Positions 39,927 to 48,469 of a DNA stretch of 64,000 nt are shown piece after piece. A program made the translations under genes and the position numbers. This stretch comes from Lacicoccus alkaliphilus DSM 16010 (GTDB taxonomy: Bacteria; Bacillota; Bacilli; Staphylococcales; Salinicoccaceae): positions 1-64,000 of the forward strand of contig NZ_FRCF01000008.1 of assembly GCF_900142805.1 (NCBI RefSeq), written 5' to 3'. The notes under the pieces are model-generated. The model saw only the letters and a list, made by a program, of their open reading frames with translations, ran no database searches and was not told the origin of the DNA. The first letter of the stretch is position 1. Every line of letters starts with the position of its first letter.

Positions 39927-40303
39927 TTGGACGACCGCCTCCCCGCCCCGAGGTATAAACCTGCATAACCCGATAAAATCCCGCCGAAGAAGCTCGCGGA
40001 TATATACAGCCCGCCTGCCAGCATCCTCTCCTCCTGGAACATCCCCAGCGTTTCAATGCTGAATGCCGAAAATGTCGTGAACGACCCGATGAAACCTGAG
40101 GTGACTGCAGTTTTTATATTATCGGGAACTGAAATCTTCTTAAAAATCCCGGCAGCGAGCCAGGCCATCAAAAAACTTCCCAGGAAATTCACACTCAAGG
40201 TTGCGGCCGGAAAAAAAGCCCCTTCCGTGTATAACAGCACTCCGGCCGAATACCTGAGTGCGGCACCGAAAGCCCCCGCGATGCCCACCAATACATAAAT
40301 CAA
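39923..40303 (-). CDS. crcB: CrcB/Fluc fluoride channel subunit, partner of the downstream gene
   Basis: The protein (126 residues from the chosen start) has GIAGAFGAALRYSAG, ATLSVNFLGSFLMAW and GFIGSFTTFSAFSIE, all Fluc motifs. I choose a TTG at 40303 (LIYVLVG) because AAGGGG stands seven nt upstream and the family begins there. The ATG at 40339 has no ribosome site. No fluoride riboswitch could be recognised upstream. First gene of the two-gene operon. Confidence 0.92.
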   Translation of the reverse strand: MIYVLVGIAGAFGAALRYSAGVLLYTEGAFFPAATLSVNFLGSFLMAWLAAGIFKKISVPDNIKTAVTSGFIGSFTTFSAFSIETLGMFQEERMLAGGLYISASFFGGILSGYAGLYLGAGRRSSK

Positions 40304-40594
40304 TACCTCACCCCTTCCACCGTGCTTTCCAGGACTCATTCATGCACCATCGTCCCATACGCGTTTCCATATCATTTTAACATTTAAAGGGTCTCTTCTG
40401 CTGATGGGCCGGTGATTTTTATTTTTCAGTCACGCTCGGGCCGTGTCACCGGACGGACACAAAAATGAAAAATATTACTATGAAAGCGTCTCGTGATATT
40501 GTAGAATATAAAACGTAGTAATTACGATTAATGCGGGTTGTCATCATCAAACGTTTGTTGAACCGGATGACCCATTGCATGGATTGGACGCTTT
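40304..40594. other. Intergenic region between crcB and the PAP2 gene
   Basis: This stretch must hold two divergent promoters. I see an inverted repeat CCGGTGA (about 40410) and TCACCGG (about 40448), but no convincing promoter pair and no CrcB-motif riboswitch. Confidence 0.4.
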
Positions 40595-41242
40595 ATGATT
40601 TCAAATCGTTACAGAAACGGCATAATGATGGTTTCACTCGGTATATTCATCATAGTCACCTTTCTTTCATTACAGCATCATACGGTGACATTCGACCGCA
40701 GATTAATCTCCTGGATCACCGAAACCACGCCCGGCTATGCATCACAGTTGATGTCCGCCGTGACGATTCTCGGATCCGGTGAAGTCATTGTCATATTGAC
40801 TTTCATCATCTTTTCAGCATTGATGCTGTATAGGAGGTTCGAGTATGCACTGATGCTCCTGATGGTCAGCATTGGAGGCATCGCGCTCAACTTTCTGCTG
40901 AAAATCCTCTTTCAGCGTGAACGGCCCGGGGATATGACCGTGATCGAAATGTTCGGCTTCTCACTTGAAGTGGCATCCTTCAGCTTTCCAAGCGGGCATA
41001 CGATGCGGAGCGTACTGCTCTTCTCATTTTTGATCCTTTTAACCCTGCGCCATGCAGGAGCCAAGGTCATGAAAGTCGTGCTCACATTAATGCTGCTCTG
41101 CTTGATGTCGCTCATCGCAATCAGCAGAATTCTTGTGGATATGCATTTCCCGACTGACATCCTGGCTGCTGTGAGCATTTCCATCTTCTGGTTCTTTGCC
41201 TGTCTGGGACTGACCGAAAGACTCATGCCGCAAAAGCGATGA
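40595..41242 (+). CDS. PAP2-family membrane phosphatase
   Basis: The 215-residue protein has six membrane helices and all three PAP2 motifs: KILFQRERP, FPSGHTM and SRILVDMHFPTD with the catalytic His. It acts on lipid phosphates or pyrophosphates at the outer face (undecaprenyl-pyrophosphate or phosphatidylglycerophosphate phosphatase type). A ribosome site is weak (GGACG). Stand-alone gene. Confidence 0.9.
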   Translation: MISNRYRNGIMMVSLGIFIIVTFLSLQHHTVTFDRRLISWITETTPGYASQLMSAVTILGSGEVIVILTFIIFSALMLYRRFEYALMLLMVSIGGIALNFLLKILFQRERPGDMTVIEMFGFSLEVASFSFPSGHTMRSVLLFSFLILLTLRHAGAKVMKVVLTLMLLCLMSLIAISRILVDMHFPTDILAAVSISIFWFFACLGLTERLMPQKR

Positions 41243-41301
41243 CTTTGATTCAGGCTTCCTGCATGCATAATCGCAAAATCATTGCTTCAACCAAATGCAT
41301 A

Positions 41302-41464
41302 CATCCTCGTTAGGTGAGGCTCCTGTGCCGGAGATATGCTGCTGCCCAAAAATGTCCAAAGACGCCAATGGGTCAACAGGAACCATCGATATAAGGTGGT
41401 TTTTAATGCAGCTGGTATATATCCTATGCCGCACAGTGCTAAAGCTCTACGAATGGAGGGGATG
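41302..41464 (+). ncRNA. M-box (ykoK leader) Mg2+ riboswitch
   Basis: The sequence has the conserved M-box blocks in order: TCGTTAGGTGAGGCTCCTGT, CGGAGATATGCTGCTGCCCA, AAAATGTCCAAAGACGCCAA, TGGGTCAACAGGAACCATCG, ATATAAGGTGGTTTTTAATG and GCACAGTGCTAAAGCTCTAC. It folds into a three-helix Mg2+ sensor. When Mg2+ is high the downstream terminator (41494-41526) forms and mgtE is off. Position 230 bp before mgtE fits fully. Confidence 0.96.
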
Positions 41465-41493
41465 CCGTCTTTCCGACGGCCGTATTAAGTCTG

Positions 41494-41526
41494 GCGCACC
41501 TTCCTTTCAGGAGAGGTGTGTTTTTT
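41494..41526 (+). terminator. Regulated terminator of the M-box
   Basis: CACCTTCC (about 41497) pairs with GGAGAGGTG (about 41510) with one bulged G, extended by G-U pairs, followed by TTTTTT at 41521-41526. A smaller hairpin (GCCGTC/GACGGC) lies just before it at 41464-41480 and may take part in the switch. Confidence 0.85.
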
Positions 41527-41555
41527 ATTAGTTTTTTATTATGGAGGTGAGATGA

Positions 41556-41660
41556 ATGAAGAAAAGCGCTGCAGACCCGGACCCCCGACCCATAACGACG
41601 GAAAAGACGACCGATGAAAAATATGACGGCCTTCCTCCATCTCACTTCCTTGTGACTTGA
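41556..41660 (+). CDS. 34-residue leader peptide with D-P-D-P-R-P, between M-box terminator and mgtE
   Basis: The ATG at 41556 has GGAGGTGA eight nt upstream, one of the best ribosome sites in the window. The product starts MKKSAADPDPRPITTEKTT and ends with two more prolines and a short hydrophobic stretch. Alternating acidic and proline residues near the N terminus destabilise the translating ribosome at low Mg2+; the MgtL leader peptide of Salmonella works this way. Its ribosome site can pair with its own 3' part (41543-41554 with 41638-41649, 12 pairs). A role in mgtE control is inferred. Confidence 0.6.
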   Translation: MKKSAADPDPRPITTEKTTDEKYDGLPPSHFLVT

Positions 41661-41691
41661 TAGGGGCAGGCTGAAAAAACCGGGAGGATAT

Positions 41692-43053
41692 ATGACCAAT
41701 ACAAAAACAAGCAATACTGAACACTTAAAAAGCCTTTTGGCAGAGCGTCCGGGGAATGGTGATCACACCGAATTCAGGGCGGCCTTCCTCGCCCTCCACC
41801 CCACCGATCAGGCTGCCGTCTTCATCAGCTTTGAAACTGGGGAAAGACAGTCAGTCTATGACATCTTGACCCCGGAAGAGTTCTCATATATTTTCGAAGC
41901 ACTTGATGAATACCAGCAGAGCGAAATATTCGAAGAATTGCCCGGTGACTACGGGACACTGATGCTGAACGAGATGTTCACAGATGACGTGGCCACCTTC
42001 CTCAATGAGATGGATGATGAGGGTGCTGAAAAGGTACTTCTGGAAATGGATCCGGGAGAAGCCGCAGCAGCAAGGGAAGTCATGGGTTATACCCCTGAAA
42101 CCGCCGGTGCGGTGATGACAAAAGAAGTCGTGAGCATTGCCGCGGACGATTCCGTGGCCGAAGTTCTGGAGCAGCTGCGCAGGGCCGCACCAGACGCCGA
42201 AACCGTCTACTACCTTTACGTGATCGATGCCGAAAAAAGGTTGGCCGGTGTCATCTCCCTGAGGGACCTGATCACTGCACAACCTGAAGAATTGATAAAG
42301 GAGATTATGAGCACACGGCCTGTGTCCGTGAGAGAGGATGTCGACCAGGAGGATGTGGCGAGAATGATTGGTGACTATGACTTCCTCGCTGTACCCGTCG
42401 TCTCCAAAGATGGACAGCTTCTCGGCATCGTCACAGTGGATGATGTCATCGACATACTCGAGGAAGAAGCAACTGAGGACCTTGGTGAGCTTTCGGCCGT
42501 GAAAGGGGCCACCGATATCAACATCAGCCCCTTCAGAGCCGCAGGTAAGCGTGCCCCGTGGATCGTCCTGCTCATGTTTTTCGGTTTGATCACCGCTGGA
42601 GTGATTGGCCAGTTTGAAGAAACTTTGGAAGAAATCGTGCTTCTTGCCATATTCATACCTTTAATCATGGATTCTGCGGGCAATACAGGCACCCAGTCAC
42701 TCGGGGTGGCAGTCCGCGGCCTCGCGCTCGGCACCATCCAAAAGAAGACCATCGGAAAGATGCTGCGGCGTGAACTTGGTACGGGGGTCATACTTGGGAT
42801 GATTTGTATGGCTGTACTCGGCATCACCATCACTTTACTGTATGACCAGTGGCTGCTTGCCCTGGTGGTCGGCTTCTCGATTTTCTGCACACTCAGTATA
42901 GCCACCGTCATCGGGGCGACCGTACCGCTGATCATCAACAAGATCAAACTCGATCCGGCCATCGCTTCCGGTCCTTTCATCACAACGATCAATGATATAC
43001 TCGGTCTCCTCATATATTTCTCCATCGCAACTTCACTACTCGATTTCTTTTAA
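41692..43053 (+). CDS. mgtE: Magnesium channel/transporter MgtE
   Basis: The 453-residue protein has the MgtE N domain (to about 130), two CBS domains (TKEVVSIAADDSVAEVL; MSTRPVSVREDVDQEDVAR) and five membrane helices with PLIMDSAGNTGTQS, the selectivity region, and a C-terminal TTINDILGLLIYF. It lets Mg2+ in and closes when cytosolic Mg2+ is high. Controlled by the M-box; GGAGG is only four nt before the ATG, a short spacing that would make initiation sensitive to RNA structure. Confidence 0.96.
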   Translation: MTNTKTSNTEHLKSLLAERPGNGDHTEFRAAFLALHPTDQAAVFISFETGERQSVYDILTPEEFSYIFEALDEYQQSEIFEELPGDYGTLMLNEMFTDDVATFLNEMDDEGAEKVLLEMDPGEAAAAREVMGYTPETAGAVMTKEVVSIAADDSVAEVLEQLRRAAPDAETVYYLYVIDAEKRLAGVISLRDLITAQPEELIKEIMSTRPVSVREDVDQEDVARMIGDYDFLAVPVVSKDGQLLGIVTVDDVIDILEEEATEDLGELSAVKGATDINISPFRAAGKRAPWIVLLMFFGLITAGVIGQFEETLEEIVLLAIFIPLIMDSAGNTGTQSLGVAVRGLALGTIQKKTIGKMLRRELGTGVILGMICMAVLGITITLLYDQWLLALVVGFSIFCTLSIATVIGATVPLIINKIKLDPAIASGPFITTINDILGLLIYFSIATSLLDFF

Positions 43054-43146
43054 AAAGAAATGGTTGATTGTTTCAGTGCGGGGTAAAGAAGTACCATATT
43101 ATACATTGGACGGCAGTTGATGTAATCCATTCCGGGAGGACGTAAG

Positions 43147-44016
43147 ATGAAATATACAGGTATCGCATTGGTCATGCTGGCTGCAATGTTCTGGGGCCTC
43201 AGCGGAGGCATTGCTGATATATTGATGGAAAGAGGCTGGGATCCCCTTGTGATTTCTTTCTACAGGGGCGCAGCCGGTTTCATATTCGTCTTCCTCTGGT
43301 TCCTGATCAACTTCAGGGAAAACTGGGTCAAATCCCCCCGCTTCCATTTATGGGCTGTGCTCGGGGGCATCGGCGTCGCCGGCAATTTCACTTTCTATTT
43401 CCTCAGCATACAGGAATCGAGCGTGGCTGTAGCCGCGACTCTGATGTATACAGCACCCATATTCGTTTTGCTGGCTTCTTTCATATTGAGGATAGAATAC
43501 TCGACATGGTTCAAATGGGGCTGCGTCCTGTCGGTCATCATCGGCATCATCCTGCTTACAGGAGCCTATGATCCGGATTCCGTATCCACAGGCATTGCCG
43601 GAGTGGTGAGCGGGCTTGCCGCAGGAATGTCCTATGCTTTGTTCATCTTCAGTTTCAAGAATGCTTCTGCCATGGGAAAACCGCAGACAGTGCTCACCGT
43701 CGCATTCTTTTCTTTCTGCCTCATACTTGCAGCACTCATGGACATCGGAGAGGCGATAAGCGTCCTGACTTCGGATGATGTGTGGCTGTTCATCCTGCTC
43801 GGCATCGTGGGTGCCGGCGTATCTTTCATCATCTATGTGATCGGTGTCCGGCGTACAACCCCGACGACCGCTTCGATGGTGGCCATGGTCGAGCCCGTCA
43901 CCGCTTCTTTATTCGGCGTCCTCCTCCTCGGGGATCAGCTTGCCATCATCCAGATCGGCGGAATGGCGCTGATACTGATCACGATTACAGTGCTCAGCGT
44001 CAAGCAGGCGGCATGA
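43147..44016 (+). CDS. EamA/DMT-family transporter
   Basis: The 289-residue protein has ten helices in two EamA halves: MLAAMFWGLSGGIADILMER with SFYRGAAGFIFVFLWF in the first, and GLAAGMSYALFIFSFKNAS with ASMVAMVEPVTASLFGVLLL in the second. Members export metabolites or amino acids. Substrate unknown. GGAGG before the ATG; separate from mgtE by about 93 bp. Confidence 0.92.
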   Translation: MKYTGIALVMLAAMFWGLSGGIADILMERGWDPLVISFYRGAAGFIFVFLWFLINFRENWVKSPRFHLWAVLGGIGVAGNFTFYFLSIQESSVAVAATLMYTAPIFVLLASFILRIEYSTWFKWGCVLSVIIGIILLTGAYDPDSVSTGIAGVVSGLAAGMSYALFIFSFKNASAMGKPQTVLTVAFFSFCLILAALMDIGEAISVLTSDDVWLFILLGIVGAGVSFIIYVIGVRRTTPTTASMVAMVEPVTASLFGVLLLGDQLAIIQIGGMALILITITVLSVKQAA

Positions 44017-44051
44017 CGGCGGTGTGAAGATATCAAATTGACGAAATCATT

Positions 44052-44082
44052 ATAAAAGCCCTCCATATGGAGGGCTTTTATC
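44052..44082. terminator. Bidirectional terminator
   Basis: ATAAAAGCCCTCC and GGAGGGCTTTTAT form a near-perfect stem around ATAT, between the convergent DMT and macrodomain genes. Confidence 0.9.
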
Positions 44083-44091
44083 ATCCACTCA

Positions 44092-44607
44092 TCATTCTGT
44101 GCCGGATCTTAAAGCTTTGTCATATGCGGCTTTGGTCTCCTCATCAAACAACACCCACTTGATCATCTCAAAAGCATCCGGGTCTTCTGCAGTCACTGCC
44201 CGCACAGTGTCGACTGCAATCGTGGCCGCCTGATCTACAGGGAAAGCATAGACACCTGTGGAAATGGACGGGAAGGCGATGGTCCGGAATCCATGCTCCA
44301 CAGCCACTTCAAGGGACCTTCTGTAACAATTCGCAAGCAGCGCTTCCTCACTTTCATCTCCCCCGTGCCATATCGGACCGACTGTATGGATGACATGGGC
44401 CACCGGCAGGTTGTAACCGCTGGATATTTTGGCATCCCCCGTCTCGCAGCCGCCAAGTTTTTCGGTCTCTTCAAGCAATTCAGGACCGGCCGCCCTGTGG
44501 ATTGCACCATCCACACCGCCGCCGCCCATCAGGCTTTTATTGGCAGCATTCACGATTGCGTCCACATCCCCGACTTTTGTGATGTCTCCAAGTTCAGTGT
44601 GAAGCAT
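44092..44607 (-). CDS. Macrodomain protein (O-acetyl-ADP-ribose deacetylase type)
   Basis: The 171-residue protein is one macro domain of the MacroD/YmdB type: [52 protein letters not shown] and [14 protein letters not shown], all parts of the ADP-ribose pocket. It removes acetyl or ADP-ribosyl groups from ADP-ribose adducts in the cytoplasm. No sirtuin or lipoate-type partner gene lies next to it, so it is not the Staphylococcus sirtuin-linked macro operon. Confidence 0.94.
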   Translation of the reverse strand: MLHTELGDITKVGDVDAIVNAANKSLMGGGGVDGAIHRAAGPELLEETEKLGGCETGDAKISSGYNLPVAHVIHTVGPIWHGGDESEEALLANCYRRSLEVAVEHGFRTIAFPSISTGVYAFPVDQAATIAVDTVRAVTAEDPDAFEMIKWVLFDEETKAAYDKALRSGTE

Positions 44608-44648
44608 ATGATCACTCCTTCAATATAAAATTTATATCAACAACTCAA

Positions 44649-45818
44649 TCATCTGATACTTTCCATCAAATCCTCAAGGAAAAGCATATCATCTATCGGC
44701 TGCGTGCCCATTGGCTTCGGACGGGCGGATGAGATCGCGATGACCACTTTTTCCGCCGGATCGATATGGATGACCTGACCGTGGATTCCGATTGCCTGGA
44801 AGGCTTTGTTCTTTTTGGACTTCTCCGTCCATGCCGGCCACCACATCAGGCCATAGTCGACCATTTCACCGTTCTCAAGCGTCACCGGCTGCCCGGCCGT
44901 TTCTGTCCAGCCTTCCGGCAGGACCTGCTGGCCGCCCGCTTCACCACCATCCATGAAAAACTGTCCGAATCGTGCGTAGTCCCTCAGTACGGCGGAAATC
45001 CCGCTGCCGCCGATTTCATTGCCGTCCGGGGAATCGAGCCACCACGAAGCTTCACCTTCCATGCCGTACGGTTCCCAAATCTTTTCATGCAAGTAGTCGG
45101 ATAAGCGCTTACCCGTCGCGCCGATGACGATCTCTCCCGCCACTGTGGTCTCACCCGTGGAATAATTATGGATATGGCCGGGCTTCCCTGCGGCGGGCAG
45201 ATCCTTCATCACTTCAAGCAGTGCCCCCGGTCTTTGTGCGAGTTGTGCTTTTAAGAAAGCCCGGCGGTCGGAATCGGAGTTGGTGTATGTCTCGTCCCAC
45301 TTCACGCCCGAGTTCATCCCCAAAATGTGACGGACGGTCGTCCCTTCATAAGCGCTCCCTTTCAGTTCAGGTACGTATTTGACCGTCGGATCATCGATGC
45401 TCTTAATATGACCATCTTTGATGGCGGCCCCCACCAGCGTCGAAGTGACCGCCTTTGCGACCGACATCGACATCCACCGCGTGTCGGGACCGTTGCCGTG
45501 AAAGTAATTTTCATAGACCAGCCTGCCCTCTTTCAGCACCACCATCCCGGTCACGGAGTTCAAGGCAATGTAATCGTATAAATCGTAATACTGCGCCGTC
45601 TTATCTGTCGTTGTATCTTTGATGCGTGATTTGAACGGCTGCAGAGACTGCCGTGACTGCTCGAAAGGCTCGGGGGTCGTGGAAGCGGGAATTGCACGCG
45701 TCGGAAATAGTCTTTCTATATTGCGGAATGTACTGATGGCCAATTCGGGGAACATATCCCCGTTATAGATGTTTTCTATGGTCCCGATCTTCTCATGTCC
45801 ATGTCTGTAGGAATTCAT
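44649..45818 (-). CDS. Serine hydrolase of the class C beta-lactamase family
   Basis: The 389-residue protein has the S-V-A-K motif (SMSVAKAVTSTLVGAA), the YSTGE block in place of YxN, and a C-terminal GIHGQVIHIDP in the position of the KTG/HxG motif. The family includes esterases such as 6-aminohexanoate-dimer hydrolase. No signal peptide, so it acts in the cytoplasm and is unlikely to be a resistance enzyme. GGAGG lies six nt before the ATG at 45818. Confidence 0.88.
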   Translation of the reverse strand: MNSYRHGHEKIGTIENIYNGDMFPELAISTFRNIERLFPTRAIPASTTPEPFEQSRQSLQPFKSRIKDTTTDKTAQYYDLYDYIALNSVTGMVVLKEGRLVYENYFHGNGPDTRWMSMSVAKAVTSTLVGAAIKDGHIKSIDDPTVKYVPELKGSAYEGTTVRHILGMNSGVKWDETYTNSDSDRRAFLKAQLAQRPGALLEVMKDLPAAGKPGHIHNYSTGETTVAGEIVIGATGKRLSDYLHEKIWEPYGMEGEASWWLDSPDGNEIGGSGISAVLRDYARFGQFFMDGGEAGGQQVLPEGWTETAGQPVTLENGEMVDYGLMWWPAWTEKSKKNKAFQAIGIHGQVIHIDPAEKVVIAISSARPKPMGTQPIDDMLFLEDLMESIR

Positions 45819-45978
45819 CTTCATCCTCCTGCCTGTGTATTACATACCATTATACCCCACACCGGGAACAACCTTAAGGAATGTGACAGCATTCTGACAA
45901 CAGGAGCATAAGGGTGTTTTTTTACAAGTGACTGATGTATACTCTGTCGTGGAAAAAATTTAAAGGTGGAAATATATC

Positions 45979-46644
45979 TTGATGAAGATTCTATTAAATA
46001 TATTATTGATGTCCCTATTGACGCTCAGCGGCGGCGCGATGGTGGCAGCAAACATACAATCAACCGCTTCAATCGAAATTGATGAACATAAGACACACAG
46101 CACAGCGTTGAAATCAGTTTCAGGGTTGGCCACTGGCAGCTTGAAAGTGCCTGAGCCCCCGGTCCCTGAAGAAACTGAAGAAAAAGAGCAGGATGAAGAC
46201 GAAAAGAGCACAGGCGAGCCTGAAAATCTCCACCCTGAAGTAAAGGACAAAACGGAGTCGCTCGTGGAAAAGGCGGAAGAGGAAGATATTTCAATCCGCA
46301 TCACAGACGGCTTCAGGAGCCACGAAGAACAGGATGCACTCTTTGCACAGGGCAGGACGGCGCCCGGTCAGATCGTTACGAACGCACGAGGCGGGGAATC
46401 CTATCATAATTACGGCCTTGCGGTGGACTTTGCGATCGAAGACGGGGACGACCTGGTCTGGGATGTGGAGCATGACGGCAATGACAGCGGCACCTCCGAC
46501 TGGGAGGAAGTCGGGGAGATCGCCAAAGACCTCGGTTTCGAATGGGGCGGAGACTGGGACGATTTCGTCGACTACCCTCACCTGCAGATGGATTTCGACA
46601 CTTCCCTGGAGGAATTGGAAAAAGGAGATCATGATCTCTTCTAA
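45979..46644 (+). CDS. Exported M15-family peptidase (VanY/CwlK-like)
   Basis: The 221-residue protein has a signal sequence (KILLNILLMSLLTLSGGAMVAA), an acidic and proline-rich linker to about 90, and a peptidase domain with ITDGFRSHEEQDALF, SYHNYGLAVDF (zinc His and Asp) and YPHLQMD (zinc His). It would cut peptidoglycan side chains (L-Ala-D-Glu or D-Ala-D-Ala type). The start is either TTG at 45979, nine nt after AAAGGTGG, or the next codon ATG. Confidence 0.88.
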   Translation: MMKILLNILLMSLLTLSGGAMVAANIQSTASIEIDEHKTHSTALKSVSGLATGSLKVPEPPVPEETEEKEQDEDEKSTGEPENLHPEVKDKTESLVEKAEEEDISIRITDGFRSHEEQDALFAQGRTAPGQIVTNARGGESYHNYGLAVDFAIEDGDDLVWDVEHDGNDSGTSDWEEVGEIAKDLGFEWGGDWDDFVDYPHLQMDFDTSLEELEKGDHDLF

Positions 46645-46658
46645 TGAATTCTCAAAAT

Positions 46659-46703
46659 AAAGACGCTGCCAGCCATGATCAATATGGCTGTCAGCGTCTT
46701 TTT
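46659..46703 (+). terminator. Intrinsic terminator of the M15 peptidase gene
   Basis: AAAGACGCTG (46659-46668) pairs with CAGCGTCTTT (46692-46701); an inner stem CAGCCAT/ATGGCTG extends it; T run follows. Confidence 0.88.
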
Positions 46704-46720
46704 ATATACTGCTGAATGTT

Positions 46721-48280
46721 TTACTCCTCGATGCTCACTTCGTACAGTGAAAAACTCGTATTTGGAGAAATGATCAGGTTTTCGACTGATTCGTGGTATG
46801 CAACACTCACATTTGCATGATGCATCGGCACCCAGACCGCATCATTTGTCGCAAATTCGTTTATCTCGTGAAGCAGCTCCATCCGCTCTTCCTGATCGAT
46901 GGTCGTGCGGGACTGTTCAACGAGTGCATCGAATTCCTCATTATCATATCGAGCGCGGTTCGTTGCGCCTATATTATCAGAGTGAAGGTTGGGATAGAAT
47001 AGTTCACTGCCGTCAGCAGTACTGTTCGCCCAGCTTATGAATGCCATTTCGTAATTCCCTTCCGCAGCCTGCTCAAGGAAGGCACCCCATTCCATCATTT
47101 CGATGCTTACTTCAAATCCCGCTTCCATCAACTGTGCCTGAACGATTTCACTCATGAGTACGAAGTGCCCCTCGTTTGCCACAAGCAACGTTATCGGCGT
47201 TTCATCGAAGTTGTTTTCCTCTATGATCCTTTGCGCTTCATCCGGATCATAGTCATAGCCGAAATCCCGGGCTTCTTCATCATAACCGAACACTTCCGGC
47301 CCTATGATACTGTTATCCTGTATGCCGGCACCATTCAACTGATCCACATACTCATCCCGGTCGATGGCATGTGAAACTGCTTTTCTGAATTCAAGATCAT
47401 TGAAAGGCGACCTCTCCATATTGAAAGCCAGGTAATTGATGCCTGTGCCAGGTGTCACATCAAGCTCGACATCTTCCATATCTTCTATCCTCGGAATATG
47501 TTCCGAGGGGATGTTCGGCAGGAACTCCACTTGCCCGGTTTCCAGCATCCCCACAGCAGAAGCGTATTCCGGAATGACGTGCATGGTGACTGTGTCGAGA
47601 TCAGGCGCACCTTTAAAGTAGTTTTCATTTTTGGTGACGACGATATTATCCCCGCTCGCCCATGATTCGAACTTGAAAGGTCCGGAACCGACCGGATCGG
47701 TCATGAGATCCCCGGATTCATCCGCTTCAGGTGAAACGATTGAAGCATTGACATGGGAGAGCGCCGCAAGCAAAGGACCGTATGGCTCCTCTGTATGAAT
47801 GACCACAGTATACTCATCTTCCACTTCAATGGACTCGACGGACTCAAGTAATGATGCTCTCGGTGCGGCCCTCTCTTCATCAAGCAGCTCCTCAAAAGTA
47901 TACTTTACGGCTTCGGCGTTTAAAGGTGTCCCATCATGGAACTCGATGTCTTCCAACAATTTGAATTCCCATGTAGTATCATCCAGGGCTTCGTATGACT
48001 CCACCAGATGAGGTTCGATTTCCATCGTTTCAGGATTATGTACAAACAAAGTGTCGTAAATCTGTTCAAGCATGTAAGCAGAGACCGAGTCATTGGTGTC
48101 TATCGGGGAGAGGCCCACTGCATCCGATGATGTGGCAAAAGCGATTTCCTGGCTGGTACCTTCCCCATCACTTCCTTCATCCGACGCTTGACCATCCACA
48201 TCCGAATCATCATTGCAAGCTGCCAGAAATATAGTAAGGACTGCAACCAATCCGAAATTCCTGAATAAATTCATTTTCAT
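46721..48280 (-). CDS. Oligopeptide-type ABC transporter substrate-binding lipoprotein (family 5), second copy
   Basis: The 519-residue protein has a lipobox (AVLTIFLAAC) with an acidic linker, then family 5 features: PHLVESYEALDDTTWEFKLLE (cut to) EFHDGTPLNAEAVKYTFEEL, DPVGSGPFKFESW and WVPMHHANVSVAY. It is more like DppA/GsiB-type binding proteins than the copy at 15836, with which it shares only the family. Again no permease or ATPase gene is adjacent. Confidence 0.92.
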   Translation of the reverse strand: MKMNLFRNFGLVAVLTIFLAACNDDSDVDGQASDEGSDGEGTSQEIAFATSSDAVGLSPIDTNDSVSAYMLEQIYDTLFVHNPETMEIEPHLVESYEALDDTTWEFKLLEDIEFHDGTPLNAEAVKYTFEELLDEERAAPRASLLESVESIEVEDEYTVVIHTEEPYGPLLAALSHVNASIVSPEADESGDLMTDPVGSGPFKFESWASGDNIVVTKNENYFKGAPDLDTVTMHVIPEYASAVGMLETGQVEFLPNIPSEHIPRIEDMEDVELDVTPGTGINYLAFNMERSPFNDLEFRKAVSHAIDRDEYVDQLNGAGIQDNSIIGPEVFGYDEEARDFGYDYDPDEAQRIIEENNFDETPITLLVANEGHFVLMSEIVQAQLMEAGFEVSIEMMEWGAFLEQAAEGNYEMAFISWANSTADGSELFYPNLHSDNIGATNRARYDNEEFDALVEQSRTTIDQEERMELLHEINEFATNDAVWVPMHHANVSVAYHESVENLIISPNTSFSLYEVSIEE

Positions 48281-48361
48281 TATCCACTCTCCTGTACTTT
48301 AATTTTTTTGAATGGTTATGATTATAACCCATGATAATTGAGGACACAATATAATATTTTT

Positions 48362-48394
48362 GATAATTAAAAAAATTCTGTTTTTTTAATTGTC
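48362..48394. repeat. A/T-only hairpin in the region upstream of the second binding protein
   Basis: AATTAAAAAAA pairs with TTTTTTTAATT around TTCTG, extended by GAT/GTC through a G-U pair. It lies in the divergent promoter region of the binding protein and the PNPOx-like gene. It may be a terminator or a protein site; no clear role. Confidence 0.4.
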
Positions 48395-48469
48395 ATATAA
48401 ATTTCTCCTTTCAAGCGATATCACCCCCTATCCTGATGGTAGAATGGGCGGTATATGAGGAGTGATCCA

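Noticed and set aside
40340-40520. Possible fluoride riboswitch upstream of crcB
   Set aside because: An inverted repeat CCGGTGA/TCACCGG exists, but the conserved loops of the CrcB motif are not found in the right orientation.
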